A DNA stretch of 64,000 bases from Pleomorphomonas sp. JP5 (lineage in GTDB: Bacteria > Pseudomonadota > Alphaproteobacteria > Rhizobiales > Pleomorphomonadaceae), in assembly GCF_023721815.1 (NCBI RefSeq), contig NZ_JAMDLI010000008.1, forward strand, positions 1-64,000. The letters are read 5' to 3'. Position numbers and translations under genes: made by a program. Under the pieces are notes generated by a model. That model ran no database searches. It saw nothing but the letters and a program-made list of their open reading frames with translations, and had not been told where the DNA came from. The first letter of the stretch is position 1; every line of letters starts with the position of its first letter. Of this stretch, positions 49,276 through 58,985 are shown one piece after another.

Positions 49276-49752
49276 TCAGCGCTTCGAGAACTGGAAGCTC
49301 CGGCGAGCCTTGCGCTTGCCGTACTTCTTGCGCTCGACGACGCGGCTGTCGCGAGTCAGGAAGCCAAGCTTCTTGAGCACGCCGCGCAGGCCCGGCTCGT
49401 AATAGGTCAGCGCCTTCGAAATGCCGTGGCGCAAAGCGCCGGCCTGGCCAGACAGACCGCCGCCGGAAACGGTGGCGATGATGTCGAACTGGCCATCGCG
49501 AGCGGCGGCATAGATCGGCTGCTGCACGATCATCTGAAGCACCGGGCGACCGAAGTAGGCGGTGAACTCCTTGCCGTTCACGACGATCTTGCCGGAACCC
49601 GGCTTGACCCAGACGCGAGCGATGGCGTTCTTGCGCTTGCCGGTGGCATAGGCGCGGCCGAACTTGTCGAGCTTCTGAACGTGCACGGGGGCCTCGGCCA
49701 CCGGAGCGACGTCGGCAGCGCCGAGTTCGGCGAGGGAGGAAAGCTCAGCCAT
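49276..49752 (-). CDS. rpsI: 30S ribosomal protein S9
   Basis: The 158-residue protein has an alphaproteobacterial N-terminal extension, then the S9 core ([37 protein letters not shown]) and the conserved C-terminal [17 protein letters not shown], whose last residues reach the ribosomal P site. It follows rplM by three bases, the universal rplM-rpsI operon. Confidence 0.98.
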   Translation of the reverse strand: MAELSSLAELGAADVAPVAEAPVHVQKLDKFGRAYATGKRKNAIARVWVKPGSGKIVVNGKEFTAYFGRPVLQMIVQQPIYAAARDGQFDIIATVSGGGLSGQAGALRHGISKALTYYEPGLRGVLKKLGFLTRDSRVVERKKYGKRKARRSFQFSKR

Positions 49753-49755
49753 GGA

Positions 49756-50217
49756 TCAAGGCCTCGTGTTCATCTTGTTCATCGACTTGACGTCGAGGAC
49801 TTCCGGCTGCTGGGCGGCATGGGGATGCTCGGCACCGGCGTAGACGCGGAGGTTGGAAAGCTGGCGACGGCCGAGCGGGCCTTCGGGGATCATGCGCTCG
49901 ACGGCCTTCTCGAGCACGCGCTCGGGGAAGCGCCCCTCAAGGATCTGGCGCGCCTTGCGCTCCTTGATGCCACCGATATACCCGGTGTGCCAGTAGTAGG
50001 TCTTGTCGGTGTACTTGCGTCCCGTCAGAACCACCTTGTCCGCATTGATGACGACGACATTGTCTCCGTCATCCATGTGAGGGGTATAGGTGGCCTTATG
50101 CTTGCCGCGGAGGCGCATCGCGATCACAGTCGCGAGGCGGCCGACCACGAGGCCTTCGGCGTCGATCAAGACCCACTTCTTCTCGATGTTCGCCGGCTTC
50201 GCCGTATAGGTCGTCAT
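49756..50217 (-). CDS. rplM: 50S ribosomal protein L13
   Basis: The 153-residue protein begins [29 protein letters not shown] and contains [15 protein letters not shown] and the L13 signature [13 protein letters not shown] region. The start at 50217 is set by family alignment; the frame could extend 46 residues but those are not L13-like. A consensus promoter lies about 115-145 bases upstream, leaving a leader of roughly 110 bases that could carry autoregulatory structure. Confidence 0.97.
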   Translation of the reverse strand: MTTYTAKPANIEKKWVLIDAEGLVVGRLATVIAMRLRGKHKATYTPHMDDGDNVVVINADKVVLTGRKYTDKTYYWHTGYIGGIKERKARQILEGRFPERVLEKAVERMIPEGPLGRRQLSNLRVYAGAEHPHAAQQPEVLDVKSMNKMNTRP

Positions 50218-50333
50218 GGGCGTTACCGTCTTCCGGTTGGGCCGCCCCAAGAGGCGGCCGGTTCGTCTCATCTTTCGCACCGTTTCCGATGCGAAAGGGC
50301 GGCTCCCGTTGCCGGTCGCCGCCGTCGCGTTCT

Positions 50334-50362
50334 CCAATATGGAAACACCGCCCATTTGTCAA
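50334..50362 (-). promoter_or_regulatory. Sigma70-type promoter of rplM-rpsI
   Basis: On the minus strand, TTGACA (50362-50357), preceded by C as in the alphaproteobacterial CTTGAC box, is separated by 17 bases from TATTGG (50339-50334). Predicted start is near 50327. Confidence 0.6.
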
Positions 50363-50441
50363 GCAGGCTGAACGGCTTCATCCCTTTGAAAATCAACAAC
50401 CTAACAAATACGGTATCTTATTACCACACGATTTTTGCGGG

Positions 50442-51389
50442 TCAGGCCAAGCCGAGCAGCGCCTTGACGTCGGCGATGTCGGAAGGTTTGCCGAAGTCGA
50501 TCACGCCCTCCGCCGGCGCAATGCGGCGAATAAGGCCGGACAGGACCTTGCCGGCGCCAACTTCCACGAACTTGTCGACACCAGCTCCGGCCATAGCCGA
50601 CACGCTCTCGCGCCAGCGCACGGTGCCGGTCACCTGGGCGACGAGTTGCTTGCGGATTGCCTCGGGATCGGACGTCGGCGCCGCGGTGACGTTGGCGAAG
50701 ATCGGCACGATCGGCGCATTGATGGTCGCCGTGCCGAGCGCCTCGGCCATCGCCTCGGCCGCCGGTTGCATCAGTCGGCAATGGAAGGGGGCCGAGACGT
50801 TGAGCAGCATGGCGCGCTTGGCGCCCTTGCCCTTGGCGATATCCACGGCGCGAATGACGGCAAGCTTGGCGCCGGACACCACGACCTGACCGGGCGCGTT
50901 GTCATTGGCCGCCTCGCAAACATCGCCCTGTGCGGCTTCCTTGGCGACGGCGACCGCCGTCTCGAAATCGAGACCAAGCAGCGCGGCCATGGCGCCCTCA
51001 CCTACCGGCACGGCTTTCTGCATGGCATTGCCGCGCGCGCGCAGCAGGCGGGCGGCATCGGTCACCGAGAGCGCACCGGCGGCGGCCAAGGCCGAGTACT
51101 CGCCAAGCGAATGACCGGCAACGAAGGCGGCGTGCTGCTTGATGGTAATGCCTTCCGCCTCCAGGGCGCGCAGCGCGGCCAGACTGACGGCCATCAGGGC
51201 CGGCTGGGTGTTGGCGGTCAGCGTCAAATGGTCTTCGGGGCCGTTGAAGATGACGTCGGACAGCTTCTCGCCGAGAGCCTCGTCCACCTCCTCGAACACC
51301 GCCCGCGAGGCGGCATAATGATCGGCAAGGGCCTTGCCCATGCCGATGGCCTGACTGCCCTGACCGGGGAACACGAAGGCGTTGGTCAT
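50442..51389 (-). CDS. fabD: Malonyl-CoA:ACP transacylase
   Basis: The enzyme loads malonate onto acyl carrier protein for fatty-acid synthesis. The 315-residue protein has FPGQGSQ near the N-terminus, the nucleophile motif GHSLGE with Ser94 and the catalytic His203 in APFHCRLM. GAGGAA precedes the ATG. Unlike the usual fabD-fabG-acpP-fabF order, no other fatty-acid gene is adjacent; rplM is downstream and a DUF423 gene upstream. Confidence 0.94.
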   Translation of the reverse strand: MTNAFVFPGQGSQAIGMGKALADHYAASRAVFEEVDEALGEKLSDVIFNGPEDHLTLTANTQPALMAVSLAALRALEAEGITIKQHAAFVAGHSLGEYSALAAAGALSVTDAARLLRARGNAMQKAVPVGEGAMAALLGLDFETAVAVAKEAAQGDVCEAANDNAPGQVVVSGAKLAVIRAVDIAKGKGAKRAMLLNVSAPFHCRLMQPAAEAMAEALGTATINAPIVPIFANVTAAPTSDPEAIRKQLVAQVTGTVRWRESVSAMAGAGVDKFVEVGAGKVLSGLIRRIAPAEGVIDFGKPSDIADVKALLGLA

Positions 51390-51481
51390 TTGTTGGCTTT
51401 CCTCAATGGTTTTCGGGCGGACACGACCATCTGGCCGCGCAAGAGTCAAGGCCGCGCCACAGGAATCCGGGGAAGACGACG

Positions 51482-51835
51482 CTAAGGTCGACGAGGCATC
51501 AGCGAGCCGATGGCGACGACCAGCCAACCAAGGATCAGCGCGACTCCACCTGATGGCGCCGCCATCGGAAACAGGCTCCTCGCCATGGCCGCCTTGAAAA
51601 CCAGATCGCCTGAGAACAATAGGCAGCCAGCCACGAACAAGAGGGCTGACAGTCCTCTCAGTCGCCGTTCGCCGGCATTGGCAAGGCCCAGCAGCGCCGC
51701 CGCGTGAAACAGGAGAATGCTTCCGGCAACATCAAGGTTGGCGCCGGTGACGGCATGGGCTCCGACGGCCAGTGTCGCCACGCCGACGGCGCCGAGAACT
51801 CCCGCAGACAATCCGATCAGTCGTTGATGAGACAT
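51482..51835 (-). CDS. DUF423 family small membrane protein
   Basis: The 117-residue protein has four predicted membrane helices and the family features GVLGAVGVATLAVGAHA, FHAAALLGLA and GSLMPRR-like end. DUF423 (YgdD) proteins are widespread inner-membrane proteins of unknown function. AGGA lies upstream of the ATG at 51835; the longer frame adds 15 residues. It is divergent from the methyltransferase gene and 92 bases before fabD. Confidence 0.85.
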   Translation of the reverse strand: MSHQRLIGLSAGVLGAVGVATLAVGAHAVTGANLDVAGSILLFHAAALLGLANAGERRLRGLSALLFVAGCLLFSGDLVFKAAMARSLFPMAAPSGGVALILGWLVVAIGSLMPRRP

Positions 51836-51929
51836 CTCGCAATCCTTTGGACGTGCCCCTCTGGCATCCACGCCTCGCACCTAATAACGGTGTCTCATGT
51901 TCCCCCGTCAAGAAGCGGAAGACAAAGCC

Positions 51930-52733
51930 ATGATCATTCCGGTCACCGATCCGAGCGATCCGCGCCTCGCGCCGTTCATGAACGTGCGCGATCGCGATCT
52001 TCGGCAGACCCATGGAAACGCTTTCATCGCCGAGGGGGAAAGCGTACTCGCCGTTTTCCTGTCGACGGGCTCGCGCTATCGGCCCGAAGCCCTTCTGATC
52101 GCCCGTAACCGTGTCGACACCGTTCTGGCGTGGTCGCCGCCCGACGATTTGCCGATCTTCATCGCCGATCAGGAGCTGATGGATACGGTCGTCGGCTTCC
52201 CCATCCATCGCGGTCTTCTCGGCCTCGGCCGACGCTCGCCCTCCCCGCCGCTCGCCGACCTGCTGGCGGACCATCCGCGAGTCGTGCTCGGCCTTGTCGG
52301 ACTCGCCAACCACGACAACATGGGCGGCATTTTTCGCAATGCCGCGGCCTTTGGCGCAGGAGCGGTCGTGCTCGACGCGACGTCATGCGATCCGCACTAC
52401 AGGAAAGCGATCCGAGTGTCGGTCGGCGGCGTCCTGAACGTGCCGTTCACGCGGCTCGACACGGGTTCGAGCGTCGCCGCCGCCCTCGCCGACCAGGGCT
52501 ATCGAGTATTGGCGTTATCGCCACGTGGGGCCATGCGGCTCCATGAGGTTCCGACCGATCGACCGGTGGCCTTGCTGTTGGGGACGGAAGGGCCGGGACT
52601 GCCGGATGCCGAAATGTCCGCCGCCGAGACGGTGCGCATCGACATGGCCAGCGGATTCGACAGCCTCAATGTCGCGACAACCAGCGGCATTGCGCTCTAC
52701 GAACTGACGCGCAGGATGGCCACACGAAGCTGA
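51930..52733 (+). CDS. SpoU/TrmH-family RNA methyltransferase
   Basis: The 267-residue protein has an N-terminal RNA-binding domain and a C-terminal SPOUT knot. Knot motifs are GLANHDNMGGIFRNAAAFGAGAVVLD (motif 1), LLLGTEGPGLPD (motif 2) and FDSLNVATTSGIALYEL (motif 3), with the substrate arginine in FRNA. It transfers a methyl group to a 2'-O-ribose in rRNA or tRNA; the exact site cannot be read from sequence. The ATG at 51930 has GGAAG upstream; another ATG lies 11 codons earlier. Confidence 0.9.
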   Translation: MIIPVTDPSDPRLAPFMNVRDRDLRQTHGNAFIAEGESVLAVFLSTGSRYRPEALLIARNRVDTVLAWSPPDDLPIFIADQELMDTVVGFPIHRGLLGLGRRSPSPPLADLLADHPRVVLGLVGLANHDNMGGIFRNAAAFGAGAVVLDATSCDPHYRKAIRVSVGGVLNVPFTRLDTGSSVAAALADQGYRVLALSPRGAMRLHEVPTDRPVALLLGTEGPGLPDAEMSAAETVRIDMASGFDSLNVATTSGIALYELTRRMATRS

Positions 52734-52755
52734 TCGCAAATCGCTTTCGGACCCC

Positions 52756-52783
52756 GCCCAGTCCCCAACAAAGGGGGCTGGGC
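52756..52783. terminator. Shared hairpin between methyltransferase gene and cfa
   Basis: GCCCAGTCCCC (52756-52766) pairs with GGGGGCTGGGC (52773-52783) with one T-G wobble, around AACAAA. It lies between two convergent genes and has no long U-tract. Confidence 0.6.
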
Positions 52784-52804
52784 AGGATCGAAAGTGATGT
52801 CGGC

Positions 52805-54100
52805 TTATCCTCTCGAGATGACCGTCGCCATGTCCCGCCAGGAGCGCGCCGCCGTCGGCTCACCCAGAGCCCTCTCGCGAGCGAACAGGGTGGCCTCTCG
52901 CTTGGCGATATAGTCGCGGGTGATCGGCACCACGTCGTTCCGATGCGTGAGCTGGAACTGGTAGACGACAACGTCGAGGAAGCGGAAAGCGGCCTCGCAC
53001 ATGGCGAGATAGCACTCCCACATCCGGCAGAAGCGCTCGTCGTAGAGCGCCAGCGCCTCGTGGCGCCGGGCCATGAAGCGAGCACGCCACTCGCGAAGGG
53101 TGTCGGCATAGTGATGTCGCAGCACCTCCACATCCGCCATCATCAGTCCGGACTTCTCGACGGCGGTCACCACCTCCGACAAGGCGGGCAAATGACCGCC
53201 GGGGAAGATGTACTTGGTGATCCAGCCGTTGGTGAGACCCGGCGTCGACGTATGGCCGATGGTATGCAGCATGAACACGCCGTCGTCGGCCAGAAGATCG
53301 GCCGCCTTGCGGAAATAGGTGTCGTAGTTCTGGGGGCCGACGTGCTCGAACATGCCGACCGAAATGATACGGTCAAAGGTTCCGCGCGTGCTGCGGTAAT
53401 CTTCGAGCTCGAACTTCACATGGCCGTACCCCTTGTCGTCGGCGCGCTTTCTGGCGATCACCAGTTGCTCGTCAGATAGCGTGACGCCCTTGACGTTGCC
53501 AGCCTGCCCGACCTCGGCAAGGTAGAGCCCGAGCCCGCCCCAGCCGGAGCCGATATCGAGGACACTCATGCCCGGATCGATCAGCAGTTTGGCGGCAAGA
53601 TGCCGGCACTTGGCGCGCTGGGCCTCCTCGAGCGTCATGTCCGGGGCGGCATAGTAGGCGCAGGAATACTGGCGATCGGTGTCCAGGAAGAGATCATAGA
53701 AGGCCGCGTTGAGGTCGTAGTGATGAACGACATTGCGACGCGACCGCAGAAGCGTGTTGCGCCCGACCAGCAGGTGCCTGATCTTGCGAGCCATCAGGAA
53801 CAGCTTCCGACCGGTGAACTGCCGCATGCCCACGCCATGCTGAAGCAGCAGTTCGAGAAGTTCGTAGAGCGTGCCTTCGACGACGTCCAGCCGACCGTCC
53901 ATATAGAGCTCGCCGAACCGGACCTCCGGGTCGCGGATCAACTCCGCGGCGACCTTTCGATCGGCGACGCGAACCAAGACACGCTTGCCGCTGCCATCGC
54001 CGAAAGTCCAGCGGGTTCCATTGTAGAGTTCAACTTCAAACGAACCCCGCGTCACCAGCTTATTCAGCAGGCCGCGGAGAATATTTTCCGCCCAGACCAT
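52805..54100 (-). CDS. cfa: Cyclopropane-fatty-acyl-phospholipid synthase
   Basis: The enzyme methylenates unsaturated phospholipid acyl chains using SAM. The 431-residue protein has an N-terminal lipid-binding domain and a class I methyltransferase domain with VLDIGSGWGGLGLYLAE, then SVGMFEHVG and the cysteine-containing YSCAYY, all typical of CFA synthases. A GTG five codons upstream of the chosen ATG is also possible. It is monocistronic and converges with the methyltransferase gene. Confidence 0.92.
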   Translation of the reverse strand: MVWAENILRGLLNKLVTRGSFEVELYNGTRWTFGDGSGKRVLVRVADRKVAAELIRDPEVRFGELYMDGRLDVVEGTLYELLELLLQHGVGMRQFTGRKLFLMARKIRHLLVGRNTLLRSRRNVVHHYDLNAAFYDLFLDTDRQYSCAYYAAPDMTLEEAQRAKCRHLAAKLLIDPGMSVLDIGSGWGGLGLYLAEVGQAGNVKGVTLSDEQLVIARKRADDKGYGHVKFELEDYRSTRGTFDRIISVGMFEHVGPQNYDTYFRKAADLLADDGVFMLHTIGHTSTPGLTNGWITKYIFPGGHLPALSEVVTAVEKSGLMMADVEVLRHHYADTLREWRARFMARRHEALALYDERFCRMWECYLAMCEAAFRFLDVVVYQFQLTHRNDVVPITRDYIAKREATLFARERALGEPTAARSWRDMATVISRG

Positions 54101-54424
54101 CGCATGGTCCCCCACCTACGCTATCGCGGCGGCATCGGTTCTGCGGTCTTCAACAAGGCCGAAATCGTAAACGTCCGATGGCGCCAACTGAAACTGCAAC
54201 CGAGGCCGTAGAGGATCGTCGCCAATGAAATGAAGTCCGGTCCGGAGCCGGGTCCGCCAGAGGCGGACGGCGGCCCCTATCGGCGGCCCATTCATAAATA
54301 TGACTGAAACCCAAAAAGGTTCCAGGAAAATCCAGGGATTGAGCCGGAGACGGCGATCACGACTGCGAGAGCTCTCTATCCGGTCCATCAGATGTCTGCC
54401 AGGCGAGTTCTCGCGAGAGGCCTG
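54101..54424. other. Region upstream of cfa with no recognised gene
   Basis: 324 bases with only short overlapping reading frames. It should hold the cfa promoter. I see no repeat or RNA feature that I can support. Confidence 0.5.
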
Positions 54425-54601
54425 TCACTGCTCTTGCCCCTTCCGCCCGGCGACCTCCACACGCGCCGTTTCGGTCGGAACCGGCAAACCACGTTCGACG
54501 AACAGACGGACCACGCCGGCAGGGATCGGGCGGCAGCCGCAGTTTGCAGCATGTCCTGCATGCCAAGCCATGCGCTGCTCCGGCTTGGGATTTTTCGGCA
54601 T
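54425..54601 (-). CDS. Small hypothetical protein (58 residues)
   Basis: An ATG at 54601 is preceded by TGAGG with nine-base spacing and opens a 58-codon frame, MPKNPKPEQRMAWHAGHA..., containing a CGC pair (residues 23-25) and a charged C-terminus. Its sequence composition is protein-like and its codon use resembles neighbours. The frame extends upstream to 54772, but that part overlaps the pckG terminator. It has no known family that I can name. It is divergent from nothing and lies alone between pckG and cfa, so it may be a lineage-specific small gene or a chance frame. Confidence 0.45.
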   Translation of the reverse strand: MPKNPKPEQRMAWHAGHAANCGCRPIPAGVVRLFVERGLPVPTETARVEVAGRKGQEQ

Positions 54602-54740
54602 GGGATTCGCCTCATGCCACGCGCGATTGAGTATGCTCACAACCTGCCCCACTCCCGACCTTCCCTGTCTACTCCCAACGAGACGACAGAAGATGTCAGC
54701 AAGGCTTCCATCTGGAATTGGGCGTAGCGCCCAAAAAAGA

Positions 54741-54765
54741 ACGGCCCCCGTTTGCCGGGGGCCGT
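54741..54765 (-). terminator. Rho-independent terminator of pckG
   Basis: ACGGCCCCCG (54741-54750) pairs with CGGGGGCCGT (54756-54765). On the minus strand it runs into TCTTTTTTGG. It lies 43 bases beyond the pckG stop. Confidence 0.9.
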
Positions 54766-54807
54766 CCTTCATGTCGTCAGAAAAGTCTCGAACTTACCGG
54801 AAACCGG

Positions 54808-56622
54808 TCAGCCCTTGATTTCCCACACGTCGGCCGTGCGCTCGAGGCGGGCCGTGAACAGCTGACGCTCAAGCTCCACTTCCTTGGGGAGACGATCCCC
54901 AAACTGAGCGAAGTACTTGCCCTGATCCTCGGCCTCGGCCAACGCCTTGGCCTTGGTGACCTTCAGGATGGCATCATACTTGGCCTTGGAGAAGTCGATG
55001 CCCTCCATGTTGAGGTCATCATAACGCGGCACCAGACCGTAGGGGCACTCGACGGCGTCGGCTTCACCATTGACGCGACCAACGATCCACTCGAGAGCTC
55101 GCATGTTCTCGCCGTAGCCCGGCCAAATGAACTTGCCGTTGTCGTCCTTGCGGAACCAGTTGACGCGGAAGAAGCCCGGCGCCTTCGGCAGGTTGCGACC
55201 CATGTCGAGCCAGTGCGCCCAATAGTCGCCCATGTTGTAGCCGCAGAAGGGCAGCATGGCGAAGGGATCGCGACGCATGCCGGTACCCTCGGCAGCGGCC
55301 GTCTGCTCGGAGCCCATGGTGGCGGCAAGATAGACGCCGTGGCTCCAGCTGAACGACTGCATGACCAGCGGGAAGGCGGTGGCAACGCGGCCGCCAACGA
55401 TGAAGGCCGAGATCGGAACACCGGCGGGGTTCTCCCAGTCCGGGTCGATCGACGGAACCTGGCTCGCCGGAGCGGTGAAGCGGCTGTTCGGATGAGCAGC
55501 CGGGCGGCCGCAATCCGGGGTCCAGTCCTTACCCGTCCAGTCGATCAGGTGCGCAGGCGCCTCGTCGGTCATGCCTTCCCACCACACGTCGCCATCGTCG
55601 GTCAGGGCGACGTTGGTGAAGATGCAGTTGGCGTGCAGGGTGCGCAGCGCGTTCGGGTTCGACACTTCGTTGGTGCCGGGAGCAACGCCGAACAGGCCGT
55701 TCTCGGGGTTGATGGCGCGCAGTTCGCCATCGGCGTTCGGCTTCACCCAGGCGATATCGTCGCCAATGGTGGTGATTTCCCAGCCCGCGTAGGCCTTGGG
55801 CGGGATGATCATGGCGAAGTTGGTCTTGCCGCAGGCCGACGGGAAGGCGGCCGCGACGTAGGACTTCTCGCCCTTGGGGTTCTTGACGCCGAGGATGAGC
55901 ATGTGCTCGGCCAGCCAGCCCTCGTCGCGGGCCATGACCGAAGCGATGCGGAGCGCCAGACACTTCTTGCCGAGCAGCGCGTTACCGCCGTAGCCCGAAC
56001 CGAACGACATGATCTCGCGGGTGTCGGGGAAGTGGACGATATACTTGGTGTCGTTGCAGGGCCAGGCGACGTCCTTCTGGCCGGCTTCGAGCGGAGCGCC
56101 GACAGAGTGGATGCAGGGCACGAACTCGTCGTTGCCGAGCACGTCGAGCACCTTGGTACCCATGCGGGTCATGATGCGCATGTGGACGGCGACATAGGCG
56201 CTATCGGTCAGCTCGACGCCGATCTGAGCGATCTTCGAGCCGAGCGGTCCCATGGAGAAGGGGATCACGTACATCGTGCGGCCCTTCATGCAGCCCTTGA
56301 ACAGGCCCATCATGGTGGCGCGCATTTCGGTCGGGTCAGCCCAGTTGTTGGTCGGGCCGGCTTCTTCCTTGGTCTTGGCGCAGATGAAGGTGCGGCTCTC
56401 GACGCGGGCAACGTCCGACGGATTGGAACGGGCGAGGAAGCTGTTCGGACGCTTCTTGTCGTTCAGACGGGTGAAGGTGCCGCCGTCGACCAGCTCCTGG
56501 CAGAGACGATCATATTCTTCCTGCGAACCATCGCACCAGTAGATGCGGTCCGGGGTCGTCAGCTTGGCGACTTCTTCGACCCAGGCAATCAGCTTGGCAT
56601 TCTTGGTAGGAGCTTGTGACAT
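54808..56622 (-). CDS. pckG: Phosphoenolpyruvate carboxykinase (GTP)
   Basis: The enzyme converts oxaloacetate and GTP to PEP, the entry to gluconeogenesis. The 604-residue protein has the GTP-class P-loop FPSACGKTN (260-268) with the reactive Cys264, the substrate region PFSMGPLGS, and [16 protein letters not shown]. The ATP-type PckA of well-studied rhizobia is about 540 residues and unrelated in these motifs. GGAG lies seven bases before the ATG. It has a long, 601-base upstream gap with a promoter-like palindrome and its own terminator. Confidence 0.95.
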   Translation of the reverse strand: MSQAPTKNAKLIAWVEEVAKLTTPDRIYWCDGSQEEYDRLCQELVDGGTFTRLNDKKRPNSFLARSNPSDVARVESRTFICAKTKEEAGPTNNWADPTEMRATMMGLFKGCMKGRTMYVIPFSMGPLGSKIAQIGVELTDSAYVAVHMRIMTRMGTKVLDVLGNDEFVPCIHSVGAPLEAGQKDVAWPCNDTKYIVHFPDTREIMSFGSGYGGNALLGKKCLALRIASVMARDEGWLAEHMLILGVKNPKGEKSYVAAAFPSACGKTNFAMIIPPKAYAGWEITTIGDDIAWVKPNADGELRAINPENGLFGVAPGTNEVSNPNALRTLHANCIFTNVALTDDGDVWWEGMTDEAPAHLIDWTGKDWTPDCGRPAAHPNSRFTAPASQVPSIDPDWENPAGVPISAFIVGGRVATAFPLVMQSFSWSHGVYLAATMGSEQTAAAEGTGMRRDPFAMLPFCGYNMGDYWAHWLDMGRNLPKAPGFFRVNWFRKDDNGKFIWPGYGENMRALEWIVGRVNGEADAVECPYGLVPRYDDLNMEGIDFSKAKYDAILKVTKAKALAEAEDQGKYFAQFGDRLPKEVELERQLFTARLERTADVWEIKG

Positions 56623-57223
56623 CAGCTTTCTCCGATGGACATATCGCCGCCCGTTCCGGTCTCATTTGCGTAGAGAGGACTTATGAGACGATGCGCCGAT
56701 AGGGGTGGGTAAGGTTCGCAGCCTGAAGAAAGAGACGTCCGCCGTGGCGACTACACCACAAAAGAGCAGCATCGGGAACCTCACGGCCCCATCAGACAAC
56801 CCCATGACGATCAACTCTCCTACCAGTCTCTCCAACGCCCGGCACCCATAACCGAGCGGCCCGGATTAGCGTTCCTGAAAAAGACAATACCGACTGAAGT
56901 ATGAGGGATCAATCGTTGTAAGACCGTACGAGACCACAGAAACAATCGACGAAATATGCGAACACACAGGGAACAAATGGCACGATACGGGCCGGTCAAC
57001 TGATCATTTCGGCTAATTTCCGGGCTTTTTCCTGCCCCAAACGATCCGGTTACCGGTTTCGCCCAAAGTTCTACGTGCCACTACGTATTAAATACGTATT
57101 TTGTACTAAGTTTTTCAAATATCGATCCGCAAGCGGCATCAGAGTCGGGCCTTCACTTCGAGAATGGCCGGATCGACGGCATTCAATCGATTATGATTCC
57201 CCTACCGGCGCCCCCGGGCGAGG
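56623..57223. other. Long upstream region of pckG, no gene
   Basis: 601 bases, with no credible coding frame. The part at 57060-57130 is very AT-rich and contains a perfect palindrome with promoter-like elements. If transcription begins there, pckG has a leader of about 460 bases. Confidence 0.55.
57082..57098 (-). promoter_or_regulatory. 17-bp perfect palindrome overlapping a possible pckG promoter
   Basis: TACGTATT-A-AATACGTA (57082-57098) is a perfect inverted repeat. On the minus strand TTGAAA (57118-57113), 18 bases, and TATTTA (57094-57089) resemble -35 and -10 boxes, so the palindrome would cover the -10. A repressor operator is the likely meaning; the regulator is unknown. Confidence 0.4.
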
Positions 57224-58828
57224 CTAGACCGCCCCTGCCCCACCCTCCGCCGAAGCAAGTGCGATGCGCCGGTCGATGGAGATGGCCTCAAGAAAAGACT
57301 CATCGTGGCTCACAACCAGAAGTGATCCATCATAGGCCCGAAGACCGGCCTCCACGGTTTCGATCGACTCGACGTCGAGGTGGTTGGTCGGCTCGTCAAG
57401 AATAAGGAGTTGCGGCGGGCGCGCGCGGCCGAGCACGCAGGCCAGCCCCGCCCTGAGGCGTTCGCCCCCCGACAGGCTACCGACCGTTCTGAGCGCGGCA
57501 TCGGCACGAAACTTGAACCTGGCGAGACTCGCCCGGCAGGCTTGCTCGCTGGCGCCGGGATCCAGGCGGCGATAGTTGTCGCGGATCGTTTCTGCCTCAT
57601 CGAGAAGCGAGACGCGCTGATCGAGAAAAGCGAAGTCGACGCGCATGTCCACCACCCCAGAGAGCGGCGGACGATCGCCAATGATCGTCCTCAACAGAGT
57701 GGACTTTCCCGATCCGTTCGGTCCGGTGACCGCGACACGCTCCGGTCCTCGGATTTCGAGCGACAGGGCATGCACGAGCACCCTGTCGCCATGGCCGGCC
57801 GAGACCGCGTCCAGCTTCAGTACGAGGCGATCGTCGACGAGGCCCGACGGAGGCAGACTGACCGAGAAGGGAACGAGAACCTCCAACTTGCCGCGTGCCT
57901 CCTCCAGGGCGGAGGCCGCCGCGGCCATGCGCCGCTCCCCAAGACGAGCGTCGGCGGCGCGCGTTTCTTCCGCCTTGCGTTCCAGACCACCGGCCACGAT
58001 CTTGGGCATGTCGCCTTTCGCGGCCTTGCGCCCCCCGACCCCGGCCCGTCGCGCCTGCTTCTCAGCCTGGACCTGGGCCGCCTGCCGTTCGCCGACAAGC
58101 CGCCTCTCCGCATCGTCGTAATCGTGCCGCGCCGCGGCGAGTTCGAGAGCCTTGCGCTCTCGATAGGCGCTCCAGCCGCCCCCATACCGGCTGGCACCAA
58201 GCGAGGTGAGCTCGACGATGCTGTCCATGGTCTCCAACAGCTCGCGATCATGGCTGATCACCATCGAACCACCACGCCAACCGGCCAGAAGGTCGATCAC
58301 CGCCCTTCGCCCCTCGCGATCGAGATTGTTGGTGGGCTCGTCGAGCAGCAGCATGTCCGGCTCATCGAACGTCAGCGCCGCCAGGGCGACCCGTGTCGCC
58401 TCGCCACCGGACAATGCGTTGAGCAGCGTACCCGGCCGAATATCGAGACCAAGCCGAGAAAGCGCAGCCTCCAGGCGTACTGGAAGCGTCCAATCGGCAT
58501 CAGCCAACTCGACAAGGCTTGCCTCGCCCGCCTCGGCGCGGTCGAGCAGCGCCATACCCTCGGTCACTCCGAACAGGTCGGCGACGGTCATCTCCGGAGG
58601 CGGCGCCACGATCTGCCGCAGCATGGCGAGCCGTCCGCCAACGGCGATAGTGCCCGAGCGAGGCGCCAGTTCGCCGGCAATCAGGCGGAAAAGCGTCGAC
58701 TTTCCAACGCCGTTGCGTCCGACGAGACCGGTACGCTCGGCGTTGAAGACGATGCTGAGGTTGTCGAATAGAGGGCGGCCGTCAGGCGTAGAATAGCTGA
58801 GACCGGAAAGCGTGATGGAAGCGGGCAT
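57224..58828 (-). CDS. ABC-F family ATPase
   Basis: The 534-residue soluble protein has two ABC domains and no membrane domain. Walker A motifs are GRNGVGKS and GPNGSGKS; signatures are LSGGEATR and LSGGERLR; Walker B regions read LLLDEPTNNLD and LILDEPTNHLD. A charged, helix-rich linker lies between the domains. ABC-F proteins act on the ribosome, as translation factors or in antibiotic protection; the subfamily cannot be fixed here. AGGAC is upstream of the ATG. It stands alone. Confidence 0.9.
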   Translation of the reverse strand: MPASITLSGLSYSTPDGRPLFDNLSIVFNAERTGLVGRNGVGKSTLFRLIAGELAPRSGTIAVGGRLAMLRQIVAPPPEMTVADLFGVTEGMALLDRAEAGEASLVELADADWTLPVRLEAALSRLGLDIRPGTLLNALSGGEATRVALAALTFDEPDMLLLDEPTNNLDREGRRAVIDLLAGWRGGSMVISHDRELLETMDSIVELTSLGASRYGGGWSAYRERKALELAAARHDYDDAERRLVGERQAAQVQAEKQARRAGVGGRKAAKGDMPKIVAGGLERKAEETRAADARLGERRMAAAASALEEARGKLEVLVPFSVSLPPSGLVDDRLVLKLDAVSAGHGDRVLVHALSLEIRGPERVAVTGPNGSGKSTLLRTIIGDRPPLSGVVDMRVDFAFLDQRVSLLDEAETIRDNYRRLDPGASEQACRASLARFKFRADAALRTVGSLSGGERLRAGLACVLGRARPPQLLILDEPTNHLDVESIETVEAGLRAYDGSLLVVSHDESFLEAISIDRRIALASAEGGAGAV

Positions 58829-58985
58829 GAATGAGAGTCCTGATGGCAGGGAAAACGAGATCTGCGATCAGGCTGTCATTCATTGTGGTCATTCCATGTT
58901 GCGCAGGCGTTGCTGCTTGAACGGCGGGGTATAGGCCGCTCAACCTTGGCAGGCAAGAGTGTGGCCAAGGAAAATCCGCATCTTT

